DNA of 55,876 bases from Bryobacterales bacterium (GCA_019261985.1 JAFAQY010000017.1:1-55876), one strand, 5' to 3'. Shown: positions 42,753-52,039, counted from the first letter of the stretch. Numbers and translations are program-made. The notes: generated by a model from the letters alone, not told the origin.

Positions 42753-43140
42753 TCGCCTGACGGTCAGGGCCGAGGAAGATGTCGTGAAGGTCCGCCAGGC
42801 TACGCGTTCGCTCGCCCAAAAAACCGGCTTGAATCTCGTGGACCAGACGAAGGTGGTCACCGCGGCGAGCGAGCTGGCGCGGAATACTCTGGTGTATGGA
42901 GGAGGCGGAGAAGTTCTCATCGAAGCGATCAGTGACGGGATGCGCTCGGGGGTTCGGCTTACTTTCGAGGACAAGGGTCCGGGCATCGCCGACATAGAGT
43001 TGGCGATGAAAGACGGGTTTACCTCGGGAACCGGGCTGGGCCTGGGCCTAAGCGGGGCGAAGCGCCTCGCCAACGAATTCAGAATCGAGTCGCGGCTGGG
43101 TGAAGGCACCACCGTGGTTATCACCAAGTGGAAGGGATGA
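42733..43140 (+). CDS. rsbT: RsbT serine/threonine kinase
   Basis: 135 residues with a GHKL-type ATPase fold. N box: VVTAASELARNTLVYGGGG. G1 box: TFEDKGPGIADIE. G2 box: GTGLGLGLSGAKRLANEFRIES. RsbT phosphorylates RsbS and RsbR and then leaves the stressosome to act on its output partner, RsbU in B. subtilis. No rsbU is in this operon. Confidence 0.93.
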   Translation: MQTTTSDRLTVRAEEDVVKVRQATRSLAQKTGLNLVDQTKVVTAASELARNTLVYGGGGEVLIEAISDGMRSGVRLTFEDKGPGIADIELAMKDGFTSGTGLGLGLSGAKRLANEFRIESRLGEGTTVVITKWKG

Positions 43141-43146
43141 GGGCTT

Positions 43147-44154
43147 GTGGAGATCGCCGTAACGGTTCCAACGCACGCAGCGGAAGCGCGCCGCGTTGCG
43201 GTGCGCCTGGCAATCGAGCTCGGTTTCAATGAAGCCGGGCAAGCAAACCTCGCCCTGGTAGTTACCGAGATTGCGACAAATTTGGTTAAGCACGCCCGTT
43301 CGGGCCGAGTAGTGTTATCGGCACTGCCGTATCCGCCGGGCATCGACATATTCGGCATCGATTCCGGCCCTGGAATGACCAACGTTTCTGAGTGCATGCG
43401 GGATGGTTTCTCCACTGCCGAAAGCGCGGGAACCGGGCTGGGCTCGATCCGGAGGCTCGCGTCGCAAATGGACGTTCACAGCAGCCCTGGGCTAGGCACG
43501 GCCGTTTGGGCAAGATGCTTCGTTGAAGCCCGGGATACCCGCGGGAGCCCTTCCGCGAGGTACGACGCGGGCGCGATCGTGGTTCCGTATCAGGGCTGCA
43601 CGGAGAGCGGCGATGCCTGGAGGTGGCGTGAGTTTGAAGATCGCATTTCAGTGCTGGCCGTGGACGGCCTTGGGCATGGGCCTGGGGCGGCGGAGGCGGC
43701 GCGAGCGGCAGCCGGCGTATTCGAGGCTAACGCCGCCCTGTCCGCAGCCGCGATCCTACGGGAAATGGACAACGCTGTACACCATACCCGCGGCGCGGCC
43801 GCCGCAATTGCACAAATCGTGCCCGGAAAGCGCGAATTAATCTTTTCCGGCATCGGAAACATCGCCGGCGTCATCGTCAACTCCGATTCCGAGCAGCACT
43901 TGGTTTCCATGAACGGAATTGTCGGCGCGCATATGGGGAAGCCTCGCGAGTTCACTTATCCATGGAGGCCCACTTCCATTTTGGTGCTTCACTCCGATGG
44001 TGTTCGCAGCAAATGGAGGCTTAGCGACTATAACGGCCTGGGTTCAAAACCGGCTGCATTGATCGCGGCGGTTCTTTGGCGGGAAGCCGCCCGCGGCACG
44101 GATGACGCGGCTGTGGTCGTTGTTCGGGAACGGAGCGCCGATCATGGCGCGTGA
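43147..44154 (+). CDS. RsbW-like ATPase fused to PP2C (SpoIIE/RsbX-like) phosphatase
   Basis: 335 residues from a GTG preceded by GAGGGCTT. The first 130 residues are a second GHKL ATPase (VVTEIATNLVKHARSG, GIDSGPGMTN, GTGLGSIRRLASQMD). The C-terminal 190 are a SpoIIE-type PP2C: ISVLAVDGLGHGPGAAEAARAA, MDNAVHHTRGAAAAIAQI, GIGNIAGV and RGTDDAAVVVVRE hold the acidic metal residues. RsbX resets stressosome proteins, so the PP2C part probably does so here. The fusion is known in other bacteria. It overlaps the next gene by 11 bases. Confidence 0.88.
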   Translation: MEIAVTVPTHAAEARRVAVRLAIELGFNEAGQANLALVVTEIATNLVKHARSGRVVLSALPYPPGIDIFGIDSGPGMTNVSECMRDGFSTAESAGTGLGSIRRLASQMDVHSSPGLGTAVWARCFVEARDTRGSPSARYDAGAIVVPYQGCTESGDAWRWREFEDRISVLAVDGLGHGPGAAEAARAAAGVFEANAALSAAAILREMDNAVHHTRGAAAAIAQIVPGKRELIFSGIGNIAGVIVNSDSEQHLVSMNGIVGAHMGKPREFTYPWRPTSILVLHSDGVRSKWRLSDYNGLGSKPAALIAAVLWREAARGTDDAAVVVVRERSADHGA

Positions 44155-45700
44155 ACTTCTCCTCTCAGCTCGAAATGATGTGCCGGGATTTCTGCCGGCT
44201 CGCGCCGCGCTGCGCAAAGCCGCGGCGGATCTAAGGCTATCCGAGCTCGCGCGCGCACAATTACTTGCCGCGGCGTCCGCGTGCCAGGGATTCGATCTGC
44301 TCGTCGACACCACCGAATGTTTGCTGCTGTTCGTAGGCGATGGACGCGAGCAGCGCTTCTCCTTTCAGAATTCGCCAACCTGCGACGAATTGCGGAAATC
44401 ATTAAGCGCAAGCGATGGCGAGAGAAATTGGATCGCAGAAATTGTCAGCGGCGATGCGGATCTGGTTCGCGGCCTGGAGTCTGCCGCGCAAAAAATCGGT
44501 CAACTGGAGATGGAGCTGCAGGAAACCAACCGGGGCGTTCTGGCTCTTTATGCCGAACTCGAGGACCGAGCCATAAGACTTGCCCGCGCCGACGATCTGA
44601 AATCCAGATTCCTTTCCTATGCCAGCCACGAATTGAGGACGCCGTTGAACGGAATCCTCGGTCTGATGCGCCTGCTGATGGCGCGCAAACCGCAGGGCGA
44701 AGATTTAAAGGAGTTGGCCTTTATACAGCAAGCCGCGGAGGGTATGCGGGAGATGGTGGATGACCTTCTGGATCTTGCGAAAGTAGAGGCCGGAAAAATC
44801 ACGGTCCATCCGTCGGAATTCGGGTTGGAGTTAGTGTTCGGCGCTTTGCGCGGAATGTTCCGTCCTTTGTTGAACGCAGGAACCGTGGAGTTGCATTTCG
44901 AGGACACTTCCGCAGTGCCTTCCATTTACAGCGACGAAACCAAAGTGGTCCAGATTCTGCGAAACCTCATATCCAATGCGTTGAAATACACCGAACGCGG
45001 CGAAGTTCGTATCTGGGCCGAGTTTGGCGAATCGGAAATGGTTCGGATTGCGGTGAAAGACACCGGCATCGGCATCGCCCCGGAAAACCAGACCCGGGTA
45101 TTCGAGGAGTTCACGCAAATTGAACACCCATTGCAGCGGCGCATCAAAGGCACCGGCTTGGGGCTGCCGCTCTGCAAGCGGCTGGCGGAACTTTTGGGCG
45201 GACGCTTGGAGCTGGACAGCCGCCAAGGAGTCGGGTCCACCTTTACTCTGGTCTTGCCGCGCGTGTACGGGCCTTCAGATTCCCAAGCGGTCGAGCAGCC
45301 GCACCGGTCCGGGCCTTTCACGGTCCTGCATGTCGAAGATGAGGAAATAGACCGCTACCTGCTGGGACGGCTCCTCCGTTCGGAGGGACCTTTGCGGCTG
45401 CTGCACGCCGTAGACGGTCAAGCTGCTCTGGAGCTTGTCAACCGTGAGCACCCCGACCTGGTGATTCTCGACTTGAGTCTGCCGCGGATCAGCGGTGAAG
45501 ATGTCCTTGCATTGCTGAAGTCCGGGACGAAGACGAACTCAATTCCCGTCGTTATCCTTACGGCGACGCACTTTTCAGGCGAACAGATTCCCGCGTCGTT
45601 GAATCAGGCAATAGCGGTACTATCGAAGGATGCGCTCGCGGATGCCGCGGCTCTCGAGATTGAGACGGGTCCCCCGGTTCGCGTCTCAATAAAATCTTAA
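44144..45700 (+). CDS. Hybrid histidine kinase, output candidate of the Rsb module
   Basis: 518 residues from the ATG at 44144 (GGAG eight bases before it). The first 130 residues resemble a degenerate GHKL-like or RsbT-binding region (VPGFLPARAALRKAAADLRL). A short coiled coil leads to HisKA, with His162 in SYASHELRTPLNGILGLM, then HATPase_c (NLISNALKYTERGEVRI, DTGIGIAPENQTRVFEEFTQ, GTGLGLPLCKRLAELLGG). A C-terminal receiver domain holds Asp443 in DLVILDLSLPR. No membrane segment. Confidence 0.88.
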   Translation: MARELLLSARNDVPGFLPARAALRKAAADLRLSELARAQLLAAASACQGFDLLVDTTECLLLFVGDGREQRFSFQNSPTCDELRKSLSASDGERNWIAEIVSGDADLVRGLESAAQKIGQLEMELQETNRGVLALYAELEDRAIRLARADDLKSRFLSYASHELRTPLNGILGLMRLLMARKPQGEDLKELAFIQQAAEGMREMVDDLLDLAKVEAGKITVHPSEFGLELVFGALRGMFRPLLNAGTVELHFEDTSAVPSIYSDETKVVQILRNLISNALKYTERGEVRIWAEFGESEMVRIAVKDTGIGIAPENQTRVFEEFTQIEHPLQRRIKGTGLGLPLCKRLAELLGGRLELDSRQGVGSTFTLVLPRVYGPSDSQAVEQPHRSGPFTVLHVEDEEIDRYLLGRLLRSEGPLRLLHAVDGQAALELVNREHPDLVILDLSLPRISGEDVLALLKSGTKTNSIPVVILTATHFSGEQIPASLNQAIAVLSKDALADAAALEIETGPPVRVSIKS

Positions 45701-45708
45701 AGGAGTTG

Positions 45709-46791
45709 ATGAAGCGGAGTCTCATTCTCAACGTGGACGATAACGACTTAAACCGTTACGTCCGGACTAAATTTCTACAGCAAGCCGATTTCGACCTACT
45801 CGAGGCGTCCACCGGCGCACAAACATTACAGCTCGCATACCGCGATCAGCCCGACCTGGTCCTGCTGGATGTTCACCTGCCCGATGCACACGCCGCCGAG
45901 GTGTGCCGGATTTTGAAAACCGATCCGCGAACCAAAGGAATGATGGTGCTGCAGATTTCAGCATCGGCTACCGCCGTAACCGATGCGGTCAATGCGCTCG
46001 AAGGCGGCGCGGACGGTTACCTTATCGAACCGGTGGAACCTGCTCTCCTGCTTGCGCACGTGCGGTCCCTGCTCCGTTTGCGGGAATCGGAAATGCAACT
46101 GCGCCGGGCCAACGACAGCCTGAAGCAATTCGCATACATGGCCAGCCACGACCTGCAGGAGCCTCTCCGGGCGGTAATGATTTATACGGAATTGCTCGAA
46201 AAGGAGCTAAACATCGAAACCAGCGACTCCCTTCAGCATCACCTCTCCGCGATTCACGATGGCGCGTCGCGCTTGGAAGCGCTGCTCGCCGATCTTCTAA
46301 CCTATTCTCGAGCATCGGAGTCCGGCGCGGGAGTCCCGGCGAAGGTTTCGCTGGAGACGTGCCTTCGCGCGGCCATCGCGGCTTGTGAAATTGGAATCCA
46401 GGAAGCGAATGCCACCGTTACCCACGATACGCTCCCGGTTGTGGAGGGGGATCAGACTGGGCTCACTCAGGTTTTTCAGAACCTTATCAGCAACGCGCTC
46501 AAGTACAGAAAGCCCGGCTGCCCCGTCCATATCCATGTTGCCTTTGAGCGCACCCCGCGGGAAGTTGTGATTTCGGTGCGGGATAACGGGCAGGGATTCA
46601 ATCCGGAATATAGCGACCACATATTTGGATTATTTAAGCGGCTGCACGGAAGAAGCGTTCCCGGCTCGGGCATCGGCTTGGCCGTGTGCCGCGCGATCGT
46701 CGAGCGTAATGGGGGCCGTATGTGGGCCGAAGGCAAGGAGGGTGTTGGCGCAACCTTCCACATTGCCCTGCCGGCGCCCGCGCAATCTTGA
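45709..46791 (+). CDS. Response-regulator/histidine kinase, last gene of the stressosome operon
   Basis: 360 residues from the ATG at 45709; a TTG at 45706 is less likely. The order is reversed from the upstream protein: a receiver domain comes first (NVDDNDLNRYVRTKFLQ, phospho-acceptor Asp54 in LVLLDVHLPDAH), then HisKA with His147 in AYMASHDLQEPLRAVMIY and HATPase_c (NLISNALKYRKPG, DNGQGFNPEYSDHIFGLF, GSGIGLAVCRAIVE). The receiver probably controls the kinase. Separated from the previous gene by eight bases with AAAGGAG. Confidence 0.88.
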   Translation: MKRSLILNVDDNDLNRYVRTKFLQQADFDLLEASTGAQTLQLAYRDQPDLVLLDVHLPDAHAAEVCRILKTDPRTKGMMVLQISASATAVTDAVNALEGGADGYLIEPVEPALLLAHVRSLLRLRESEMQLRRANDSLKQFAYMASHDLQEPLRAVMIYTELLEKELNIETSDSLQHHLSAIHDGASRLEALLADLLTYSRASESGAGVPAKVSLETCLRAAIAACEIGIQEANATVTHDTLPVVEGDQTGLTQVFQNLISNALKYRKPGCPVHIHVAFERTPREVVISVRDNGQGFNPEYSDHIFGLFKRLHGRSVPGSGIGLAVCRAIVERNGGRMWAEGKEGVGATFHIALPAPAQS

Positions 46792-46796
46792 GTGCG

Positions 46797-48356
46797 CTAT
46801 CGCGCCGCTACGGCCTGCCGTGTCGGAAGTTGGTTGCTGTTCCACCCTCCGCCAAGCGCCTGTATAAGTCCGACGCTTGCCGTCAGCCGGCGCGTCAGCA
46901 CGTTGCTGGCTGTAACCTGCGCGTTCAGTAACGCTGCTTGCGAGGTGATCACCGTAAGATAGTTGGCAGTCCCCGCGCGATATTCCGCGGTCGACAATTC
47001 CAACGTTCGCTGCGCGGCTCGAACAGTTTCCTGAACCTTGGCCGATTCTTCTTGCAAAATTCGAAGCGCGGAGAGATTATCTTCCACCTGCTGGAAAGCA
47101 GTCAACACGGTTTGGCGATACGCACCGACCGTCTCGTCGTAAGCGGCCCGTTGTTCCCCCACAACCGCACGCCTGCGGCCCGCATCGAAGAGAGTCTCCG
47201 CGAGCGATGATCCGACGGACCAAAAACGGCTGGGCCAAGTGAACAGACTTAGCAGATTCGAGTTCGCCAAGCCAACGCTTCCGCTCAGAGTAATGGTTGG
47301 ATAGAAAGCCGCCATCGCAATACCGATCTGCTCGTTCGCGGCCGCTACTCTGCGTTCGGAGCTCGCGATGTCCGGCCGGCGCTCGAGCAGCGCGGAAGGC
47401 ACGCCAACCGGCACCTCGGGAGGCGGAGCAAGGACACCTTCAGTCGGGATCGTCACTTCCGCCGGTGGTTTTCCGATCAAAATCGCAATGGCGTGTTCGT
47501 ACGCAGCGCGCTGGACGCCGAGCTCGATCAACTGCGATTCCACGCCGAACAGCTGCGTCTCGGCCTGTGCGATATCCAATTCCGATGCAATGCCGCCCGC
47601 AAAGCGGTTCTCGGTAAGTTGCAGATATTCGCGATAGGAGAGCTGCGTTCGCGTAAGCAGCGAGGTCTGGACATCGATGCCGCGAATGCCGAAGTAGTTT
47701 TGCGCGAGCTCGGCCTGGTACAGCAATTTCGCATTCTCGATTTCCGCGGCGGCCGATTGAGCGTTAGCGACGGCTGCGGTTACTCCGCGGCGGATATTGC
47801 CCCAAAAATCGGGCGCCCAGGAAGCGCTGAATGGCAGATTGAAGGTGGTTCGCACTCCATTAGTTCCGCCGATGAAGGCGCCGGTGCCGGTGGAAGTAAT
47901 CGGGAGGCTCGAATTACCGCTGGAAGTGCCGCCGTTCGCCGAAGCGGTGATGCCGGGAGTTGCGCCGGCGGTTGGGAATAGAGCCGCGCGGGAGACTTGG
48001 ACTGCGGCGCGCGCCTGTTGGTACGCCGCTTCTGCTTGCAAAACATTTTGATTGGAAATCGCGACATGCTCTTCGAGGGCGTTTAATTCGGGGTCCTTGT
48101 AGATCTCCCACCAATTGCCCTTCAGCGCTCCGTCGCTGGGCTGCGATTCCTTCCAGCCTTGTGGTGGCTGCTCTTTGAACGCGGGCGGCGCGGGCGCCGA
48201 AGGCGGCATGTAGTTGGGTCCGACGCGGCAGCCCGCGAGGGCGACCAGGAGGAAGCTTGGGAGGAGGAATTTTCTCGCAAAGACGCAAAGAGCGCAAAGA
48301 AAAACTGCGCTCGGTTTTCTTTGCGGCCTTTGCGTCTTTGCGAGAGACTTATTCAT
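46797..48356 (-). CDS. Outer membrane factor of RND efflux system, NodT family
   Basis: 519 residues from the ATG at 48356, which overlaps the preceding permease stop (ATGA); the frame open to 48374 is not used. The leader ends in a lipobox LVALAGCRVGP, so the mature protein is a lipoprotein. TolC/NodT repeats follow: NWWEIYKDPELNALEEHVA, LQAEAAYQQARAAVQ, NRFAGGIASELDIAQAETQL, RRPDIASSERRVAAANEQIG and AEYRAGTANYLTVITSQAALLNAQ. It forms the exit duct for the pumps. The leader is partly coded by a palindromic repeat. Confidence 0.92.
   Translation of the reverse strand: MNKSLAKTQRPQRKPSAVFLCALCVFARKFLLPSFLLVALAGCRVGPNYMPPSAPAPPAFKEQPPQGWKESQPSDGALKGNWWEIYKDPELNALEEHVAISNQNVLQAEAAYQQARAAVQVSRAALFPTAGATPGITASANGGTSSGNSSLPITSTGTGAFIGGTNGVRTTFNLPFSASWAPDFWGNIRRGVTAAVANAQSAAAEIENAKLLYQAELAQNYFGIRGIDVQTSLLTRTQLSYREYLQLTENRFAGGIASELDIAQAETQLFGVESQLIELGVQRAAYEHAIAILIGKPPAEVTIPTEGVLAPPPEVPVGVPSALLERRPDIASSERRVAAANEQIGIAMAAFYPTITLSGSVGLANSNLLSLFTWPSRFWSVGSSLAETLFDAGRRRAVVGEQRAAYDETVGAYRQTVLTAFQQVEDNLSALRILQEESAKVQETVRAAQRTLELSTAEYRAGTANYLTVITSQAALLNAQVTASNVLTRRLTASVGLIQALGGGWNSNQLPTRQAVAAR
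48273..48345. repeat. Palindromic repeat (arms about 31 bases), copy 1
   Basis: Left arm 48273-48304 begins TCTCGCAAAGACGCAAAG and right arm 48315-48345 is its near-perfect complement ending CTTTGCGAGA. Minus-strand codons of the arms read AKTQRPQRKPS and LCALCVFA. The same element precedes the GxxExxY gene at 51567. Confidence 0.8.
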
Positions 48357-51300
48357 CTTCTTCTCGAAAACCATTGCTGTAGCCGGTCAAAATACAGGTA
48401 GACCACCGGGGTTGTATAGAGCGTCAGCATCTGGCTCACAATCAGGCCGCCGATGATCGATATCCCAAGCGGCCTCCGCAGCTCCGAGCCTGTGCCGGTG
48501 CCAAAGGCAAGCGGCACTGCGCCGAGGATTGCCGCCATCGTCGTCATCAGAATCGGACGGAAGCGCAGCATACACGCTTCATAAATCGAATCGCGCGAGT
48601 TTCTTCCCTCATTTCGCTCGGCCGCGAGCGCGAAATCGATCATTAGAATCGCATTCTTCTTCACAATGCCGATCAGCAGAATGATTCCGATCATCGCGAT
48701 AATCGTCAGGTCGGTGTGGGTAAGCATCAACGCGAGCAGCGCTCCTACTCCGGCTGACGGCAGCGTCGAGAGAATCGTTACCGGATGCACGTAGCTTTCA
48801 TAGAGAATGCCGAGCACCAGGTACACGGCGATCAGCGCGGCGGTGATTAGTATGGGCTCGTTAGCCAGCGACTGCTGGTAAGCCTCAGCCGTTCCGGCGA
48901 AGAAGGTTTGAATCGTGGCCGGAAGGTGTACGTTATTTGCCGCGGATTGAATCGCATTCACAGCGTCACTCAGCGATGTACCGAGAGGAAGGTTGAAGGA
49001 AATGGTTACCGCGGGAAATAAGCCTTGATGATTTACCGATAACGCCGTAGTCTGTGGCGCGAAATAAGCGAACGCGCTGAGCGGAACCTGCCCGAGATTG
49101 GGACCGAGTGGATTGTTAACGGTAGGGGTTAGCACATAAATCCGCCGTAAAACATCCGGGTTCTGCCAATACTTGGGATCCGCCTCCATGATTACGTGAT
49201 ATTGGTTCAGCGCCGTGTACATCGTGGAGACGGGCCGCTGACCGAATGCGTCGTAGAGCGTGTTATCGATCAACTGCGCCGAGAGTCCGAAGCGAGCGGC
49301 GGTCCGGCGGTCGTAATCGACGAAGACTTCAAGCCCACGATCCTGTAAGTCGGTATTCACATCCGTAATGGTTGGGATCTGCCGCAGCGCGGCCAGCATG
49401 CGCGGGGCATACGTAGTCAAATCCTGAAAATTATCACCGCGCATCGTGAACTGATATTCCGCGTTAGTCTGGCGGCCGCCTACCCGGAGGTCTTGCGTGG
49501 GACTCAAGAACGCGGTTGCGCCCGCAACATGCGCCAGCTTCGGCCGCAAGCGTTGGATTACCTGTTGGGCTGTATCTTTGCGTTCTTCTAATGGCTTAAG
49601 CGAGATAAACATCCGGCTGCTGTTGGTCGCGCCGCCACGCCCGCCTCCGGTGAATCCAATCACCGTATCGACCGCGGCGTCCGCAGTGATGATGCCCACA
49701 TACTCTTTAAGCGTTTGATCCATCTGCTGGAATGAAGTGCTCTGGTCGGCCTGAATATTGCCGTTTAATCGACCGGTGTCCTGGATCGGGAAGAAGCCCT
49801 TCGGAATACGGACGAAAAGAAATATGTTCAGGGCGATTGCGGCCAACAATACCAGCAGGGTGACGAAGGAATGGCGCAAAGCGACTGTCAAGGTGCGGCC
49901 ATAGGTATTCACCAGCGATTCGAAGGCGCGCTCGGTTGATTGATAGAGACGCCCGTGCTGCCGCTCGCGTTTGAGGAGATGGGCAGACATCATGGGCGTC
50001 GTTGTGAGTGAAACCGCCATCGAGATGACGATTGCCACCGAGAGCGTGATCGAGAATTCACGGAAGAGCCGCCCGACGATCCCGCCCATCAGCAGCAAAG
50101 GAATAAATACCGCCACCAGCGAAATGCTGATTGTCAGCACGGTAAATCCGATCTCTTCGGCGCCCTTAAGAGCGGCATCGAACGGTGTCATGCCCTGTTC
50201 GATATAGCGCGTAATATTTTCGATGACAACAATCGCATCATCCACAACGAAGCCCGTCGAGATCGTCAGCGCCATGAGCGACAGATTGTCCAAGCTGAAG
50301 CCCGCGAGATACATAAGGCCGAAAGAACCAATCAGCGAGACGGGCACGGCAACACCTGGAATCAAGGTGGTGCGGGGCTCGCGAAGAAATAAAAACACCA
50401 CCAGTAGCACTAGCACGATCGCAATTCCCAAAGTAATTTCCACCTCGCGGACGGAGGCGCGGATGGTTACGGTTTGATCCATCGCCACGCGCATATCGAT
50501 GCCATGGGGAATGGCGGCCTGCATCTGCGGCAGCGTCGCGCGCAGCCGGTCGACTACATCGATGATGTTCGCTCCCGGTTGGCGGAAAATAATGACCAGC
50601 ACCGCGGGCTTGCCACTGGCGTATCCGGCGTTGCGCAGATCCTCGACTCCATCCACGGCTTGGCCGATGTCCTTTACCCGCACCGGTGCGCCATTTCTGT
50701 GCGCCACCACCAAGTTGTGGTAATCGATTGCCTTGAAGATCTGATCGTTGGCGTCGATCTCCCAGGTGCGCGGGCCTGTCGACAAGTCGCCTTTCGGAGT
50801 ATTCACGTTGGTGGTTGCGAGCGCGGTGCGTATCTGCTCGAAGCTGAGACCGTATTTGTGAACGACATCGGGATTCAACTCAATGCGCACCGAGGGCAGC
50901 GCGCTGCCGCCTGCAAATACCTGCCCCACGCCGGTAATCTGCGAAAGCTTTTGAGCGAGTATCGTTGAGGCCGCGTCATAGATGTCGCGCTTCGGGACTG
51001 TGTCGGAGGTGAGCGCGATGATAAAGATCGGCGCATCCGCGGGGTTCACTTTGCGGTAGGTCGGATTCCCGGGAAGGTTGGTGGGCAAGTAGCCTCTGGC
51101 GGCATTGATCGCCGCGAGGACATCGCGCCCGGCGGCGTCGATATTTCGATCGAGCTCGAATTGCAAGGTGATTGAGGTCGACCCGAGGCCGCTGGAAGAG
51201 GTCATCTCCGTGACGCCCGCGATTCGCCCGAATTGGCGCTCGAGCGGCGTCGCGACCGATGAGGCCATAGTTTCCGGGCTGGCGCCGGGAAGTGACGCGC

Positions 51301-51442
51301 TCACGGAGATGGTCGGGAAATCCACCTCGGGAAGTGGAGAAACCGGCAACAATCCATACGCAACGATTCCCGATAGCGCCACTGCCGCCGTCAAGAGCGT
51401 GGTGGCTATAGGCCGGCGGATGAATGGCTCAGAAATATTCAT
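48353..51442 (-). CDS. RND multidrug efflux permease, MdtC/HAE1 type
   Basis: 1029 residues from the ATG at 51442 (MNISEPFIRRPIATTLLTAA). Twelve membrane helices in two halves, with PEVDFPTISVSASLPGASPETMASSVATPLERQ at the first porter domain and the proton-relay Asp pair in [20 protein letters not shown]. The C-terminal segment ([22 protein letters not shown]) is typical. MdtB and MdtC make mixed trimers in E. coli. It is the downstream one of the two permeases. Confidence 0.93.
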   Translation of the reverse strand: MNISEPFIRRPIATTLLTAAVALSGIVAYGLLPVSPLPEVDFPTISVSASLPGASPETMASSVATPLERQFGRIAGVTEMTSSSGLGSTSITLQFELDRNIDAAGRDVLAAINAARGYLPTNLPGNPTYRKVNPADAPIFIIALTSDTVPKRDIYDAASTILAQKLSQITGVGQVFAGGSALPSVRIELNPDVVHKYGLSFEQIRTALATTNVNTPKGDLSTGPRTWEIDANDQIFKAIDYHNLVVAHRNGAPVRVKDIGQAVDGVEDLRNAGYASGKPAVLVIIFRQPGANIIDVVDRLRATLPQMQAAIPHGIDMRVAMDQTVTIRASVREVEITLGIAIVLVLLVVFLFLREPRTTLIPGVAVPVSLIGSFGLMYLAGFSLDNLSLMALTISTGFVVDDAIVVIENITRYIEQGMTPFDAALKGAEEIGFTVLTISISLVAVFIPLLLMGGIVGRLFREFSITLSVAIVISMAVSLTTTPMMSAHLLKRERQHGRLYQSTERAFESLVNTYGRTLTVALRHSFVTLLVLLAAIALNIFLFVRIPKGFFPIQDTGRLNGNIQADQSTSFQQMDQTLKEYVGIITADAAVDTVIGFTGGGRGGATNSSRMFISLKPLEERKDTAQQVIQRLRPKLAHVAGATAFLSPTQDLRVGGRQTNAEYQFTMRGDNFQDLTTYAPRMLAALRQIPTITDVNTDLQDRGLEVFVDYDRRTAARFGLSAQLIDNTLYDAFGQRPVSTMYTALNQYHVIMEADPKYWQNPDVLRRIYVLTPTVNNPLGPNLGQVPLSAFAYFAPQTTALSVNHQGLFPAVTISFNLPLGTSLSDAVNAIQSAANNVHLPATIQTFFAGTAEAYQQSLANEPILITAALIAVYLVLGILYESYVHPVTILSTLPSAGVGALLALMLTHTDLTIIAMIGIILLIGIVKKNAILMIDFALAAERNEGRNSRDSIYEACMLRFRPILMTTMAAILGAVPLAFGTGTGSELRRPLGISIIGGLIVSQMLTLYTTPVVYLYFDRLQQWFSRRR

Positions 51443-51566
51443 GGATTGCCGTTGAATAAATCTGTCTCGCGACGCGCGTCGCAACCTTCGGAGTGTCCTT
51501 AGAGCCAGGGCAACGAACAACGCTTACGCGCAATCTTCGGGACGCGCGAGGGTAGCAAAAAATATT

Positions 51567-51642
51567 TCTCGCAAAGACGCAAAGCACGCAAAGAAAAGAA
51601 CCTGTCTTGGGGTTCCTTTGCGTTCTTTGCGTCTTTGCGAGA
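51567..51642. repeat. Palindromic repeat (arms about 30 bases), copy 2
   Basis: Left arm from 51567 (TCTCGCAAAGACGCAAAG) and right arm ending at 51642 (TTTGCGTCTTTGCGAGA) match the element at 48273, with a different loop. It lies 18 bases before the GxxExxY start, so may have moved together with that gene. Confidence 0.85.
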
Positions 51643-51660
51643 GATATATCCTGATTGGAA

Positions 51661-52038
51661 ATGACAGAAAATGCTGTTGCAAAGGGAATAGTGGACGTCG
51701 CGTTCCGAATCCATCGCGCCCTTGGTCCGGGGCTCTTCGAAAGCGTGTACGAGGGGATAATGGCGAGCGAATTAGATACGCGACGCCTGCGCGTTGCTAG
51801 CCAGCAAATTATGCCCGTGGTTTTTGAAGGCACCCGCTTCGAAATGGGCTTCCGGGCTGACTTGATCGTTGAGGAGAAAGTGATTGTCGAGATTAAGTCA
51901 GTGTCGGAGATCCTCCGGGTGCATAAAAAGCAAGTGTTGAGGTATTTACGACTTTCCGGAAAACGCCTGGCGCTTCTGATTAACTTCAATGAGGCTTTAA
52001 TTAAAGCCGGCATTTTGCGCATCGCCAACGGCGTATGA
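51661..52038 (+). CDS. GxxExxY family protein
   Basis: 125 residues from the ATG at 51661; a TTG two codons earlier is possible. The namesake motif is in GPGLFESVYEGIMASEL. A nuclease-like pattern of PD-(D/E)XK type is seen in GFRADLIVEEKVIVEIKSVSE. The family is widespread in soil and marine bacteria, often next to palindromic repeats, and has no settled function. It is opposite to the efflux operon and lies between its two permease genes; its stop is one base from the end of the upstream permease. Confidence 0.88.
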   Translation: MTENAVAKGIVDVAFRIHRALGPGLFESVYEGIMASELDTRRLRVASQQIMPVVFEGTRFEMGFRADLIVEEKVIVEIKSVSEILRVHKKQVLRYLRLSGKRLALLINFNEALIKAGILRIANGV

Positions 52039-52039
52039 C

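Noticed and set aside
50474-50968. Plus-strand frame opposite the MdtC-type permease
   Set aside because: It is His- and Arg-rich in the manner of antisense frames; the permease frame is certain.
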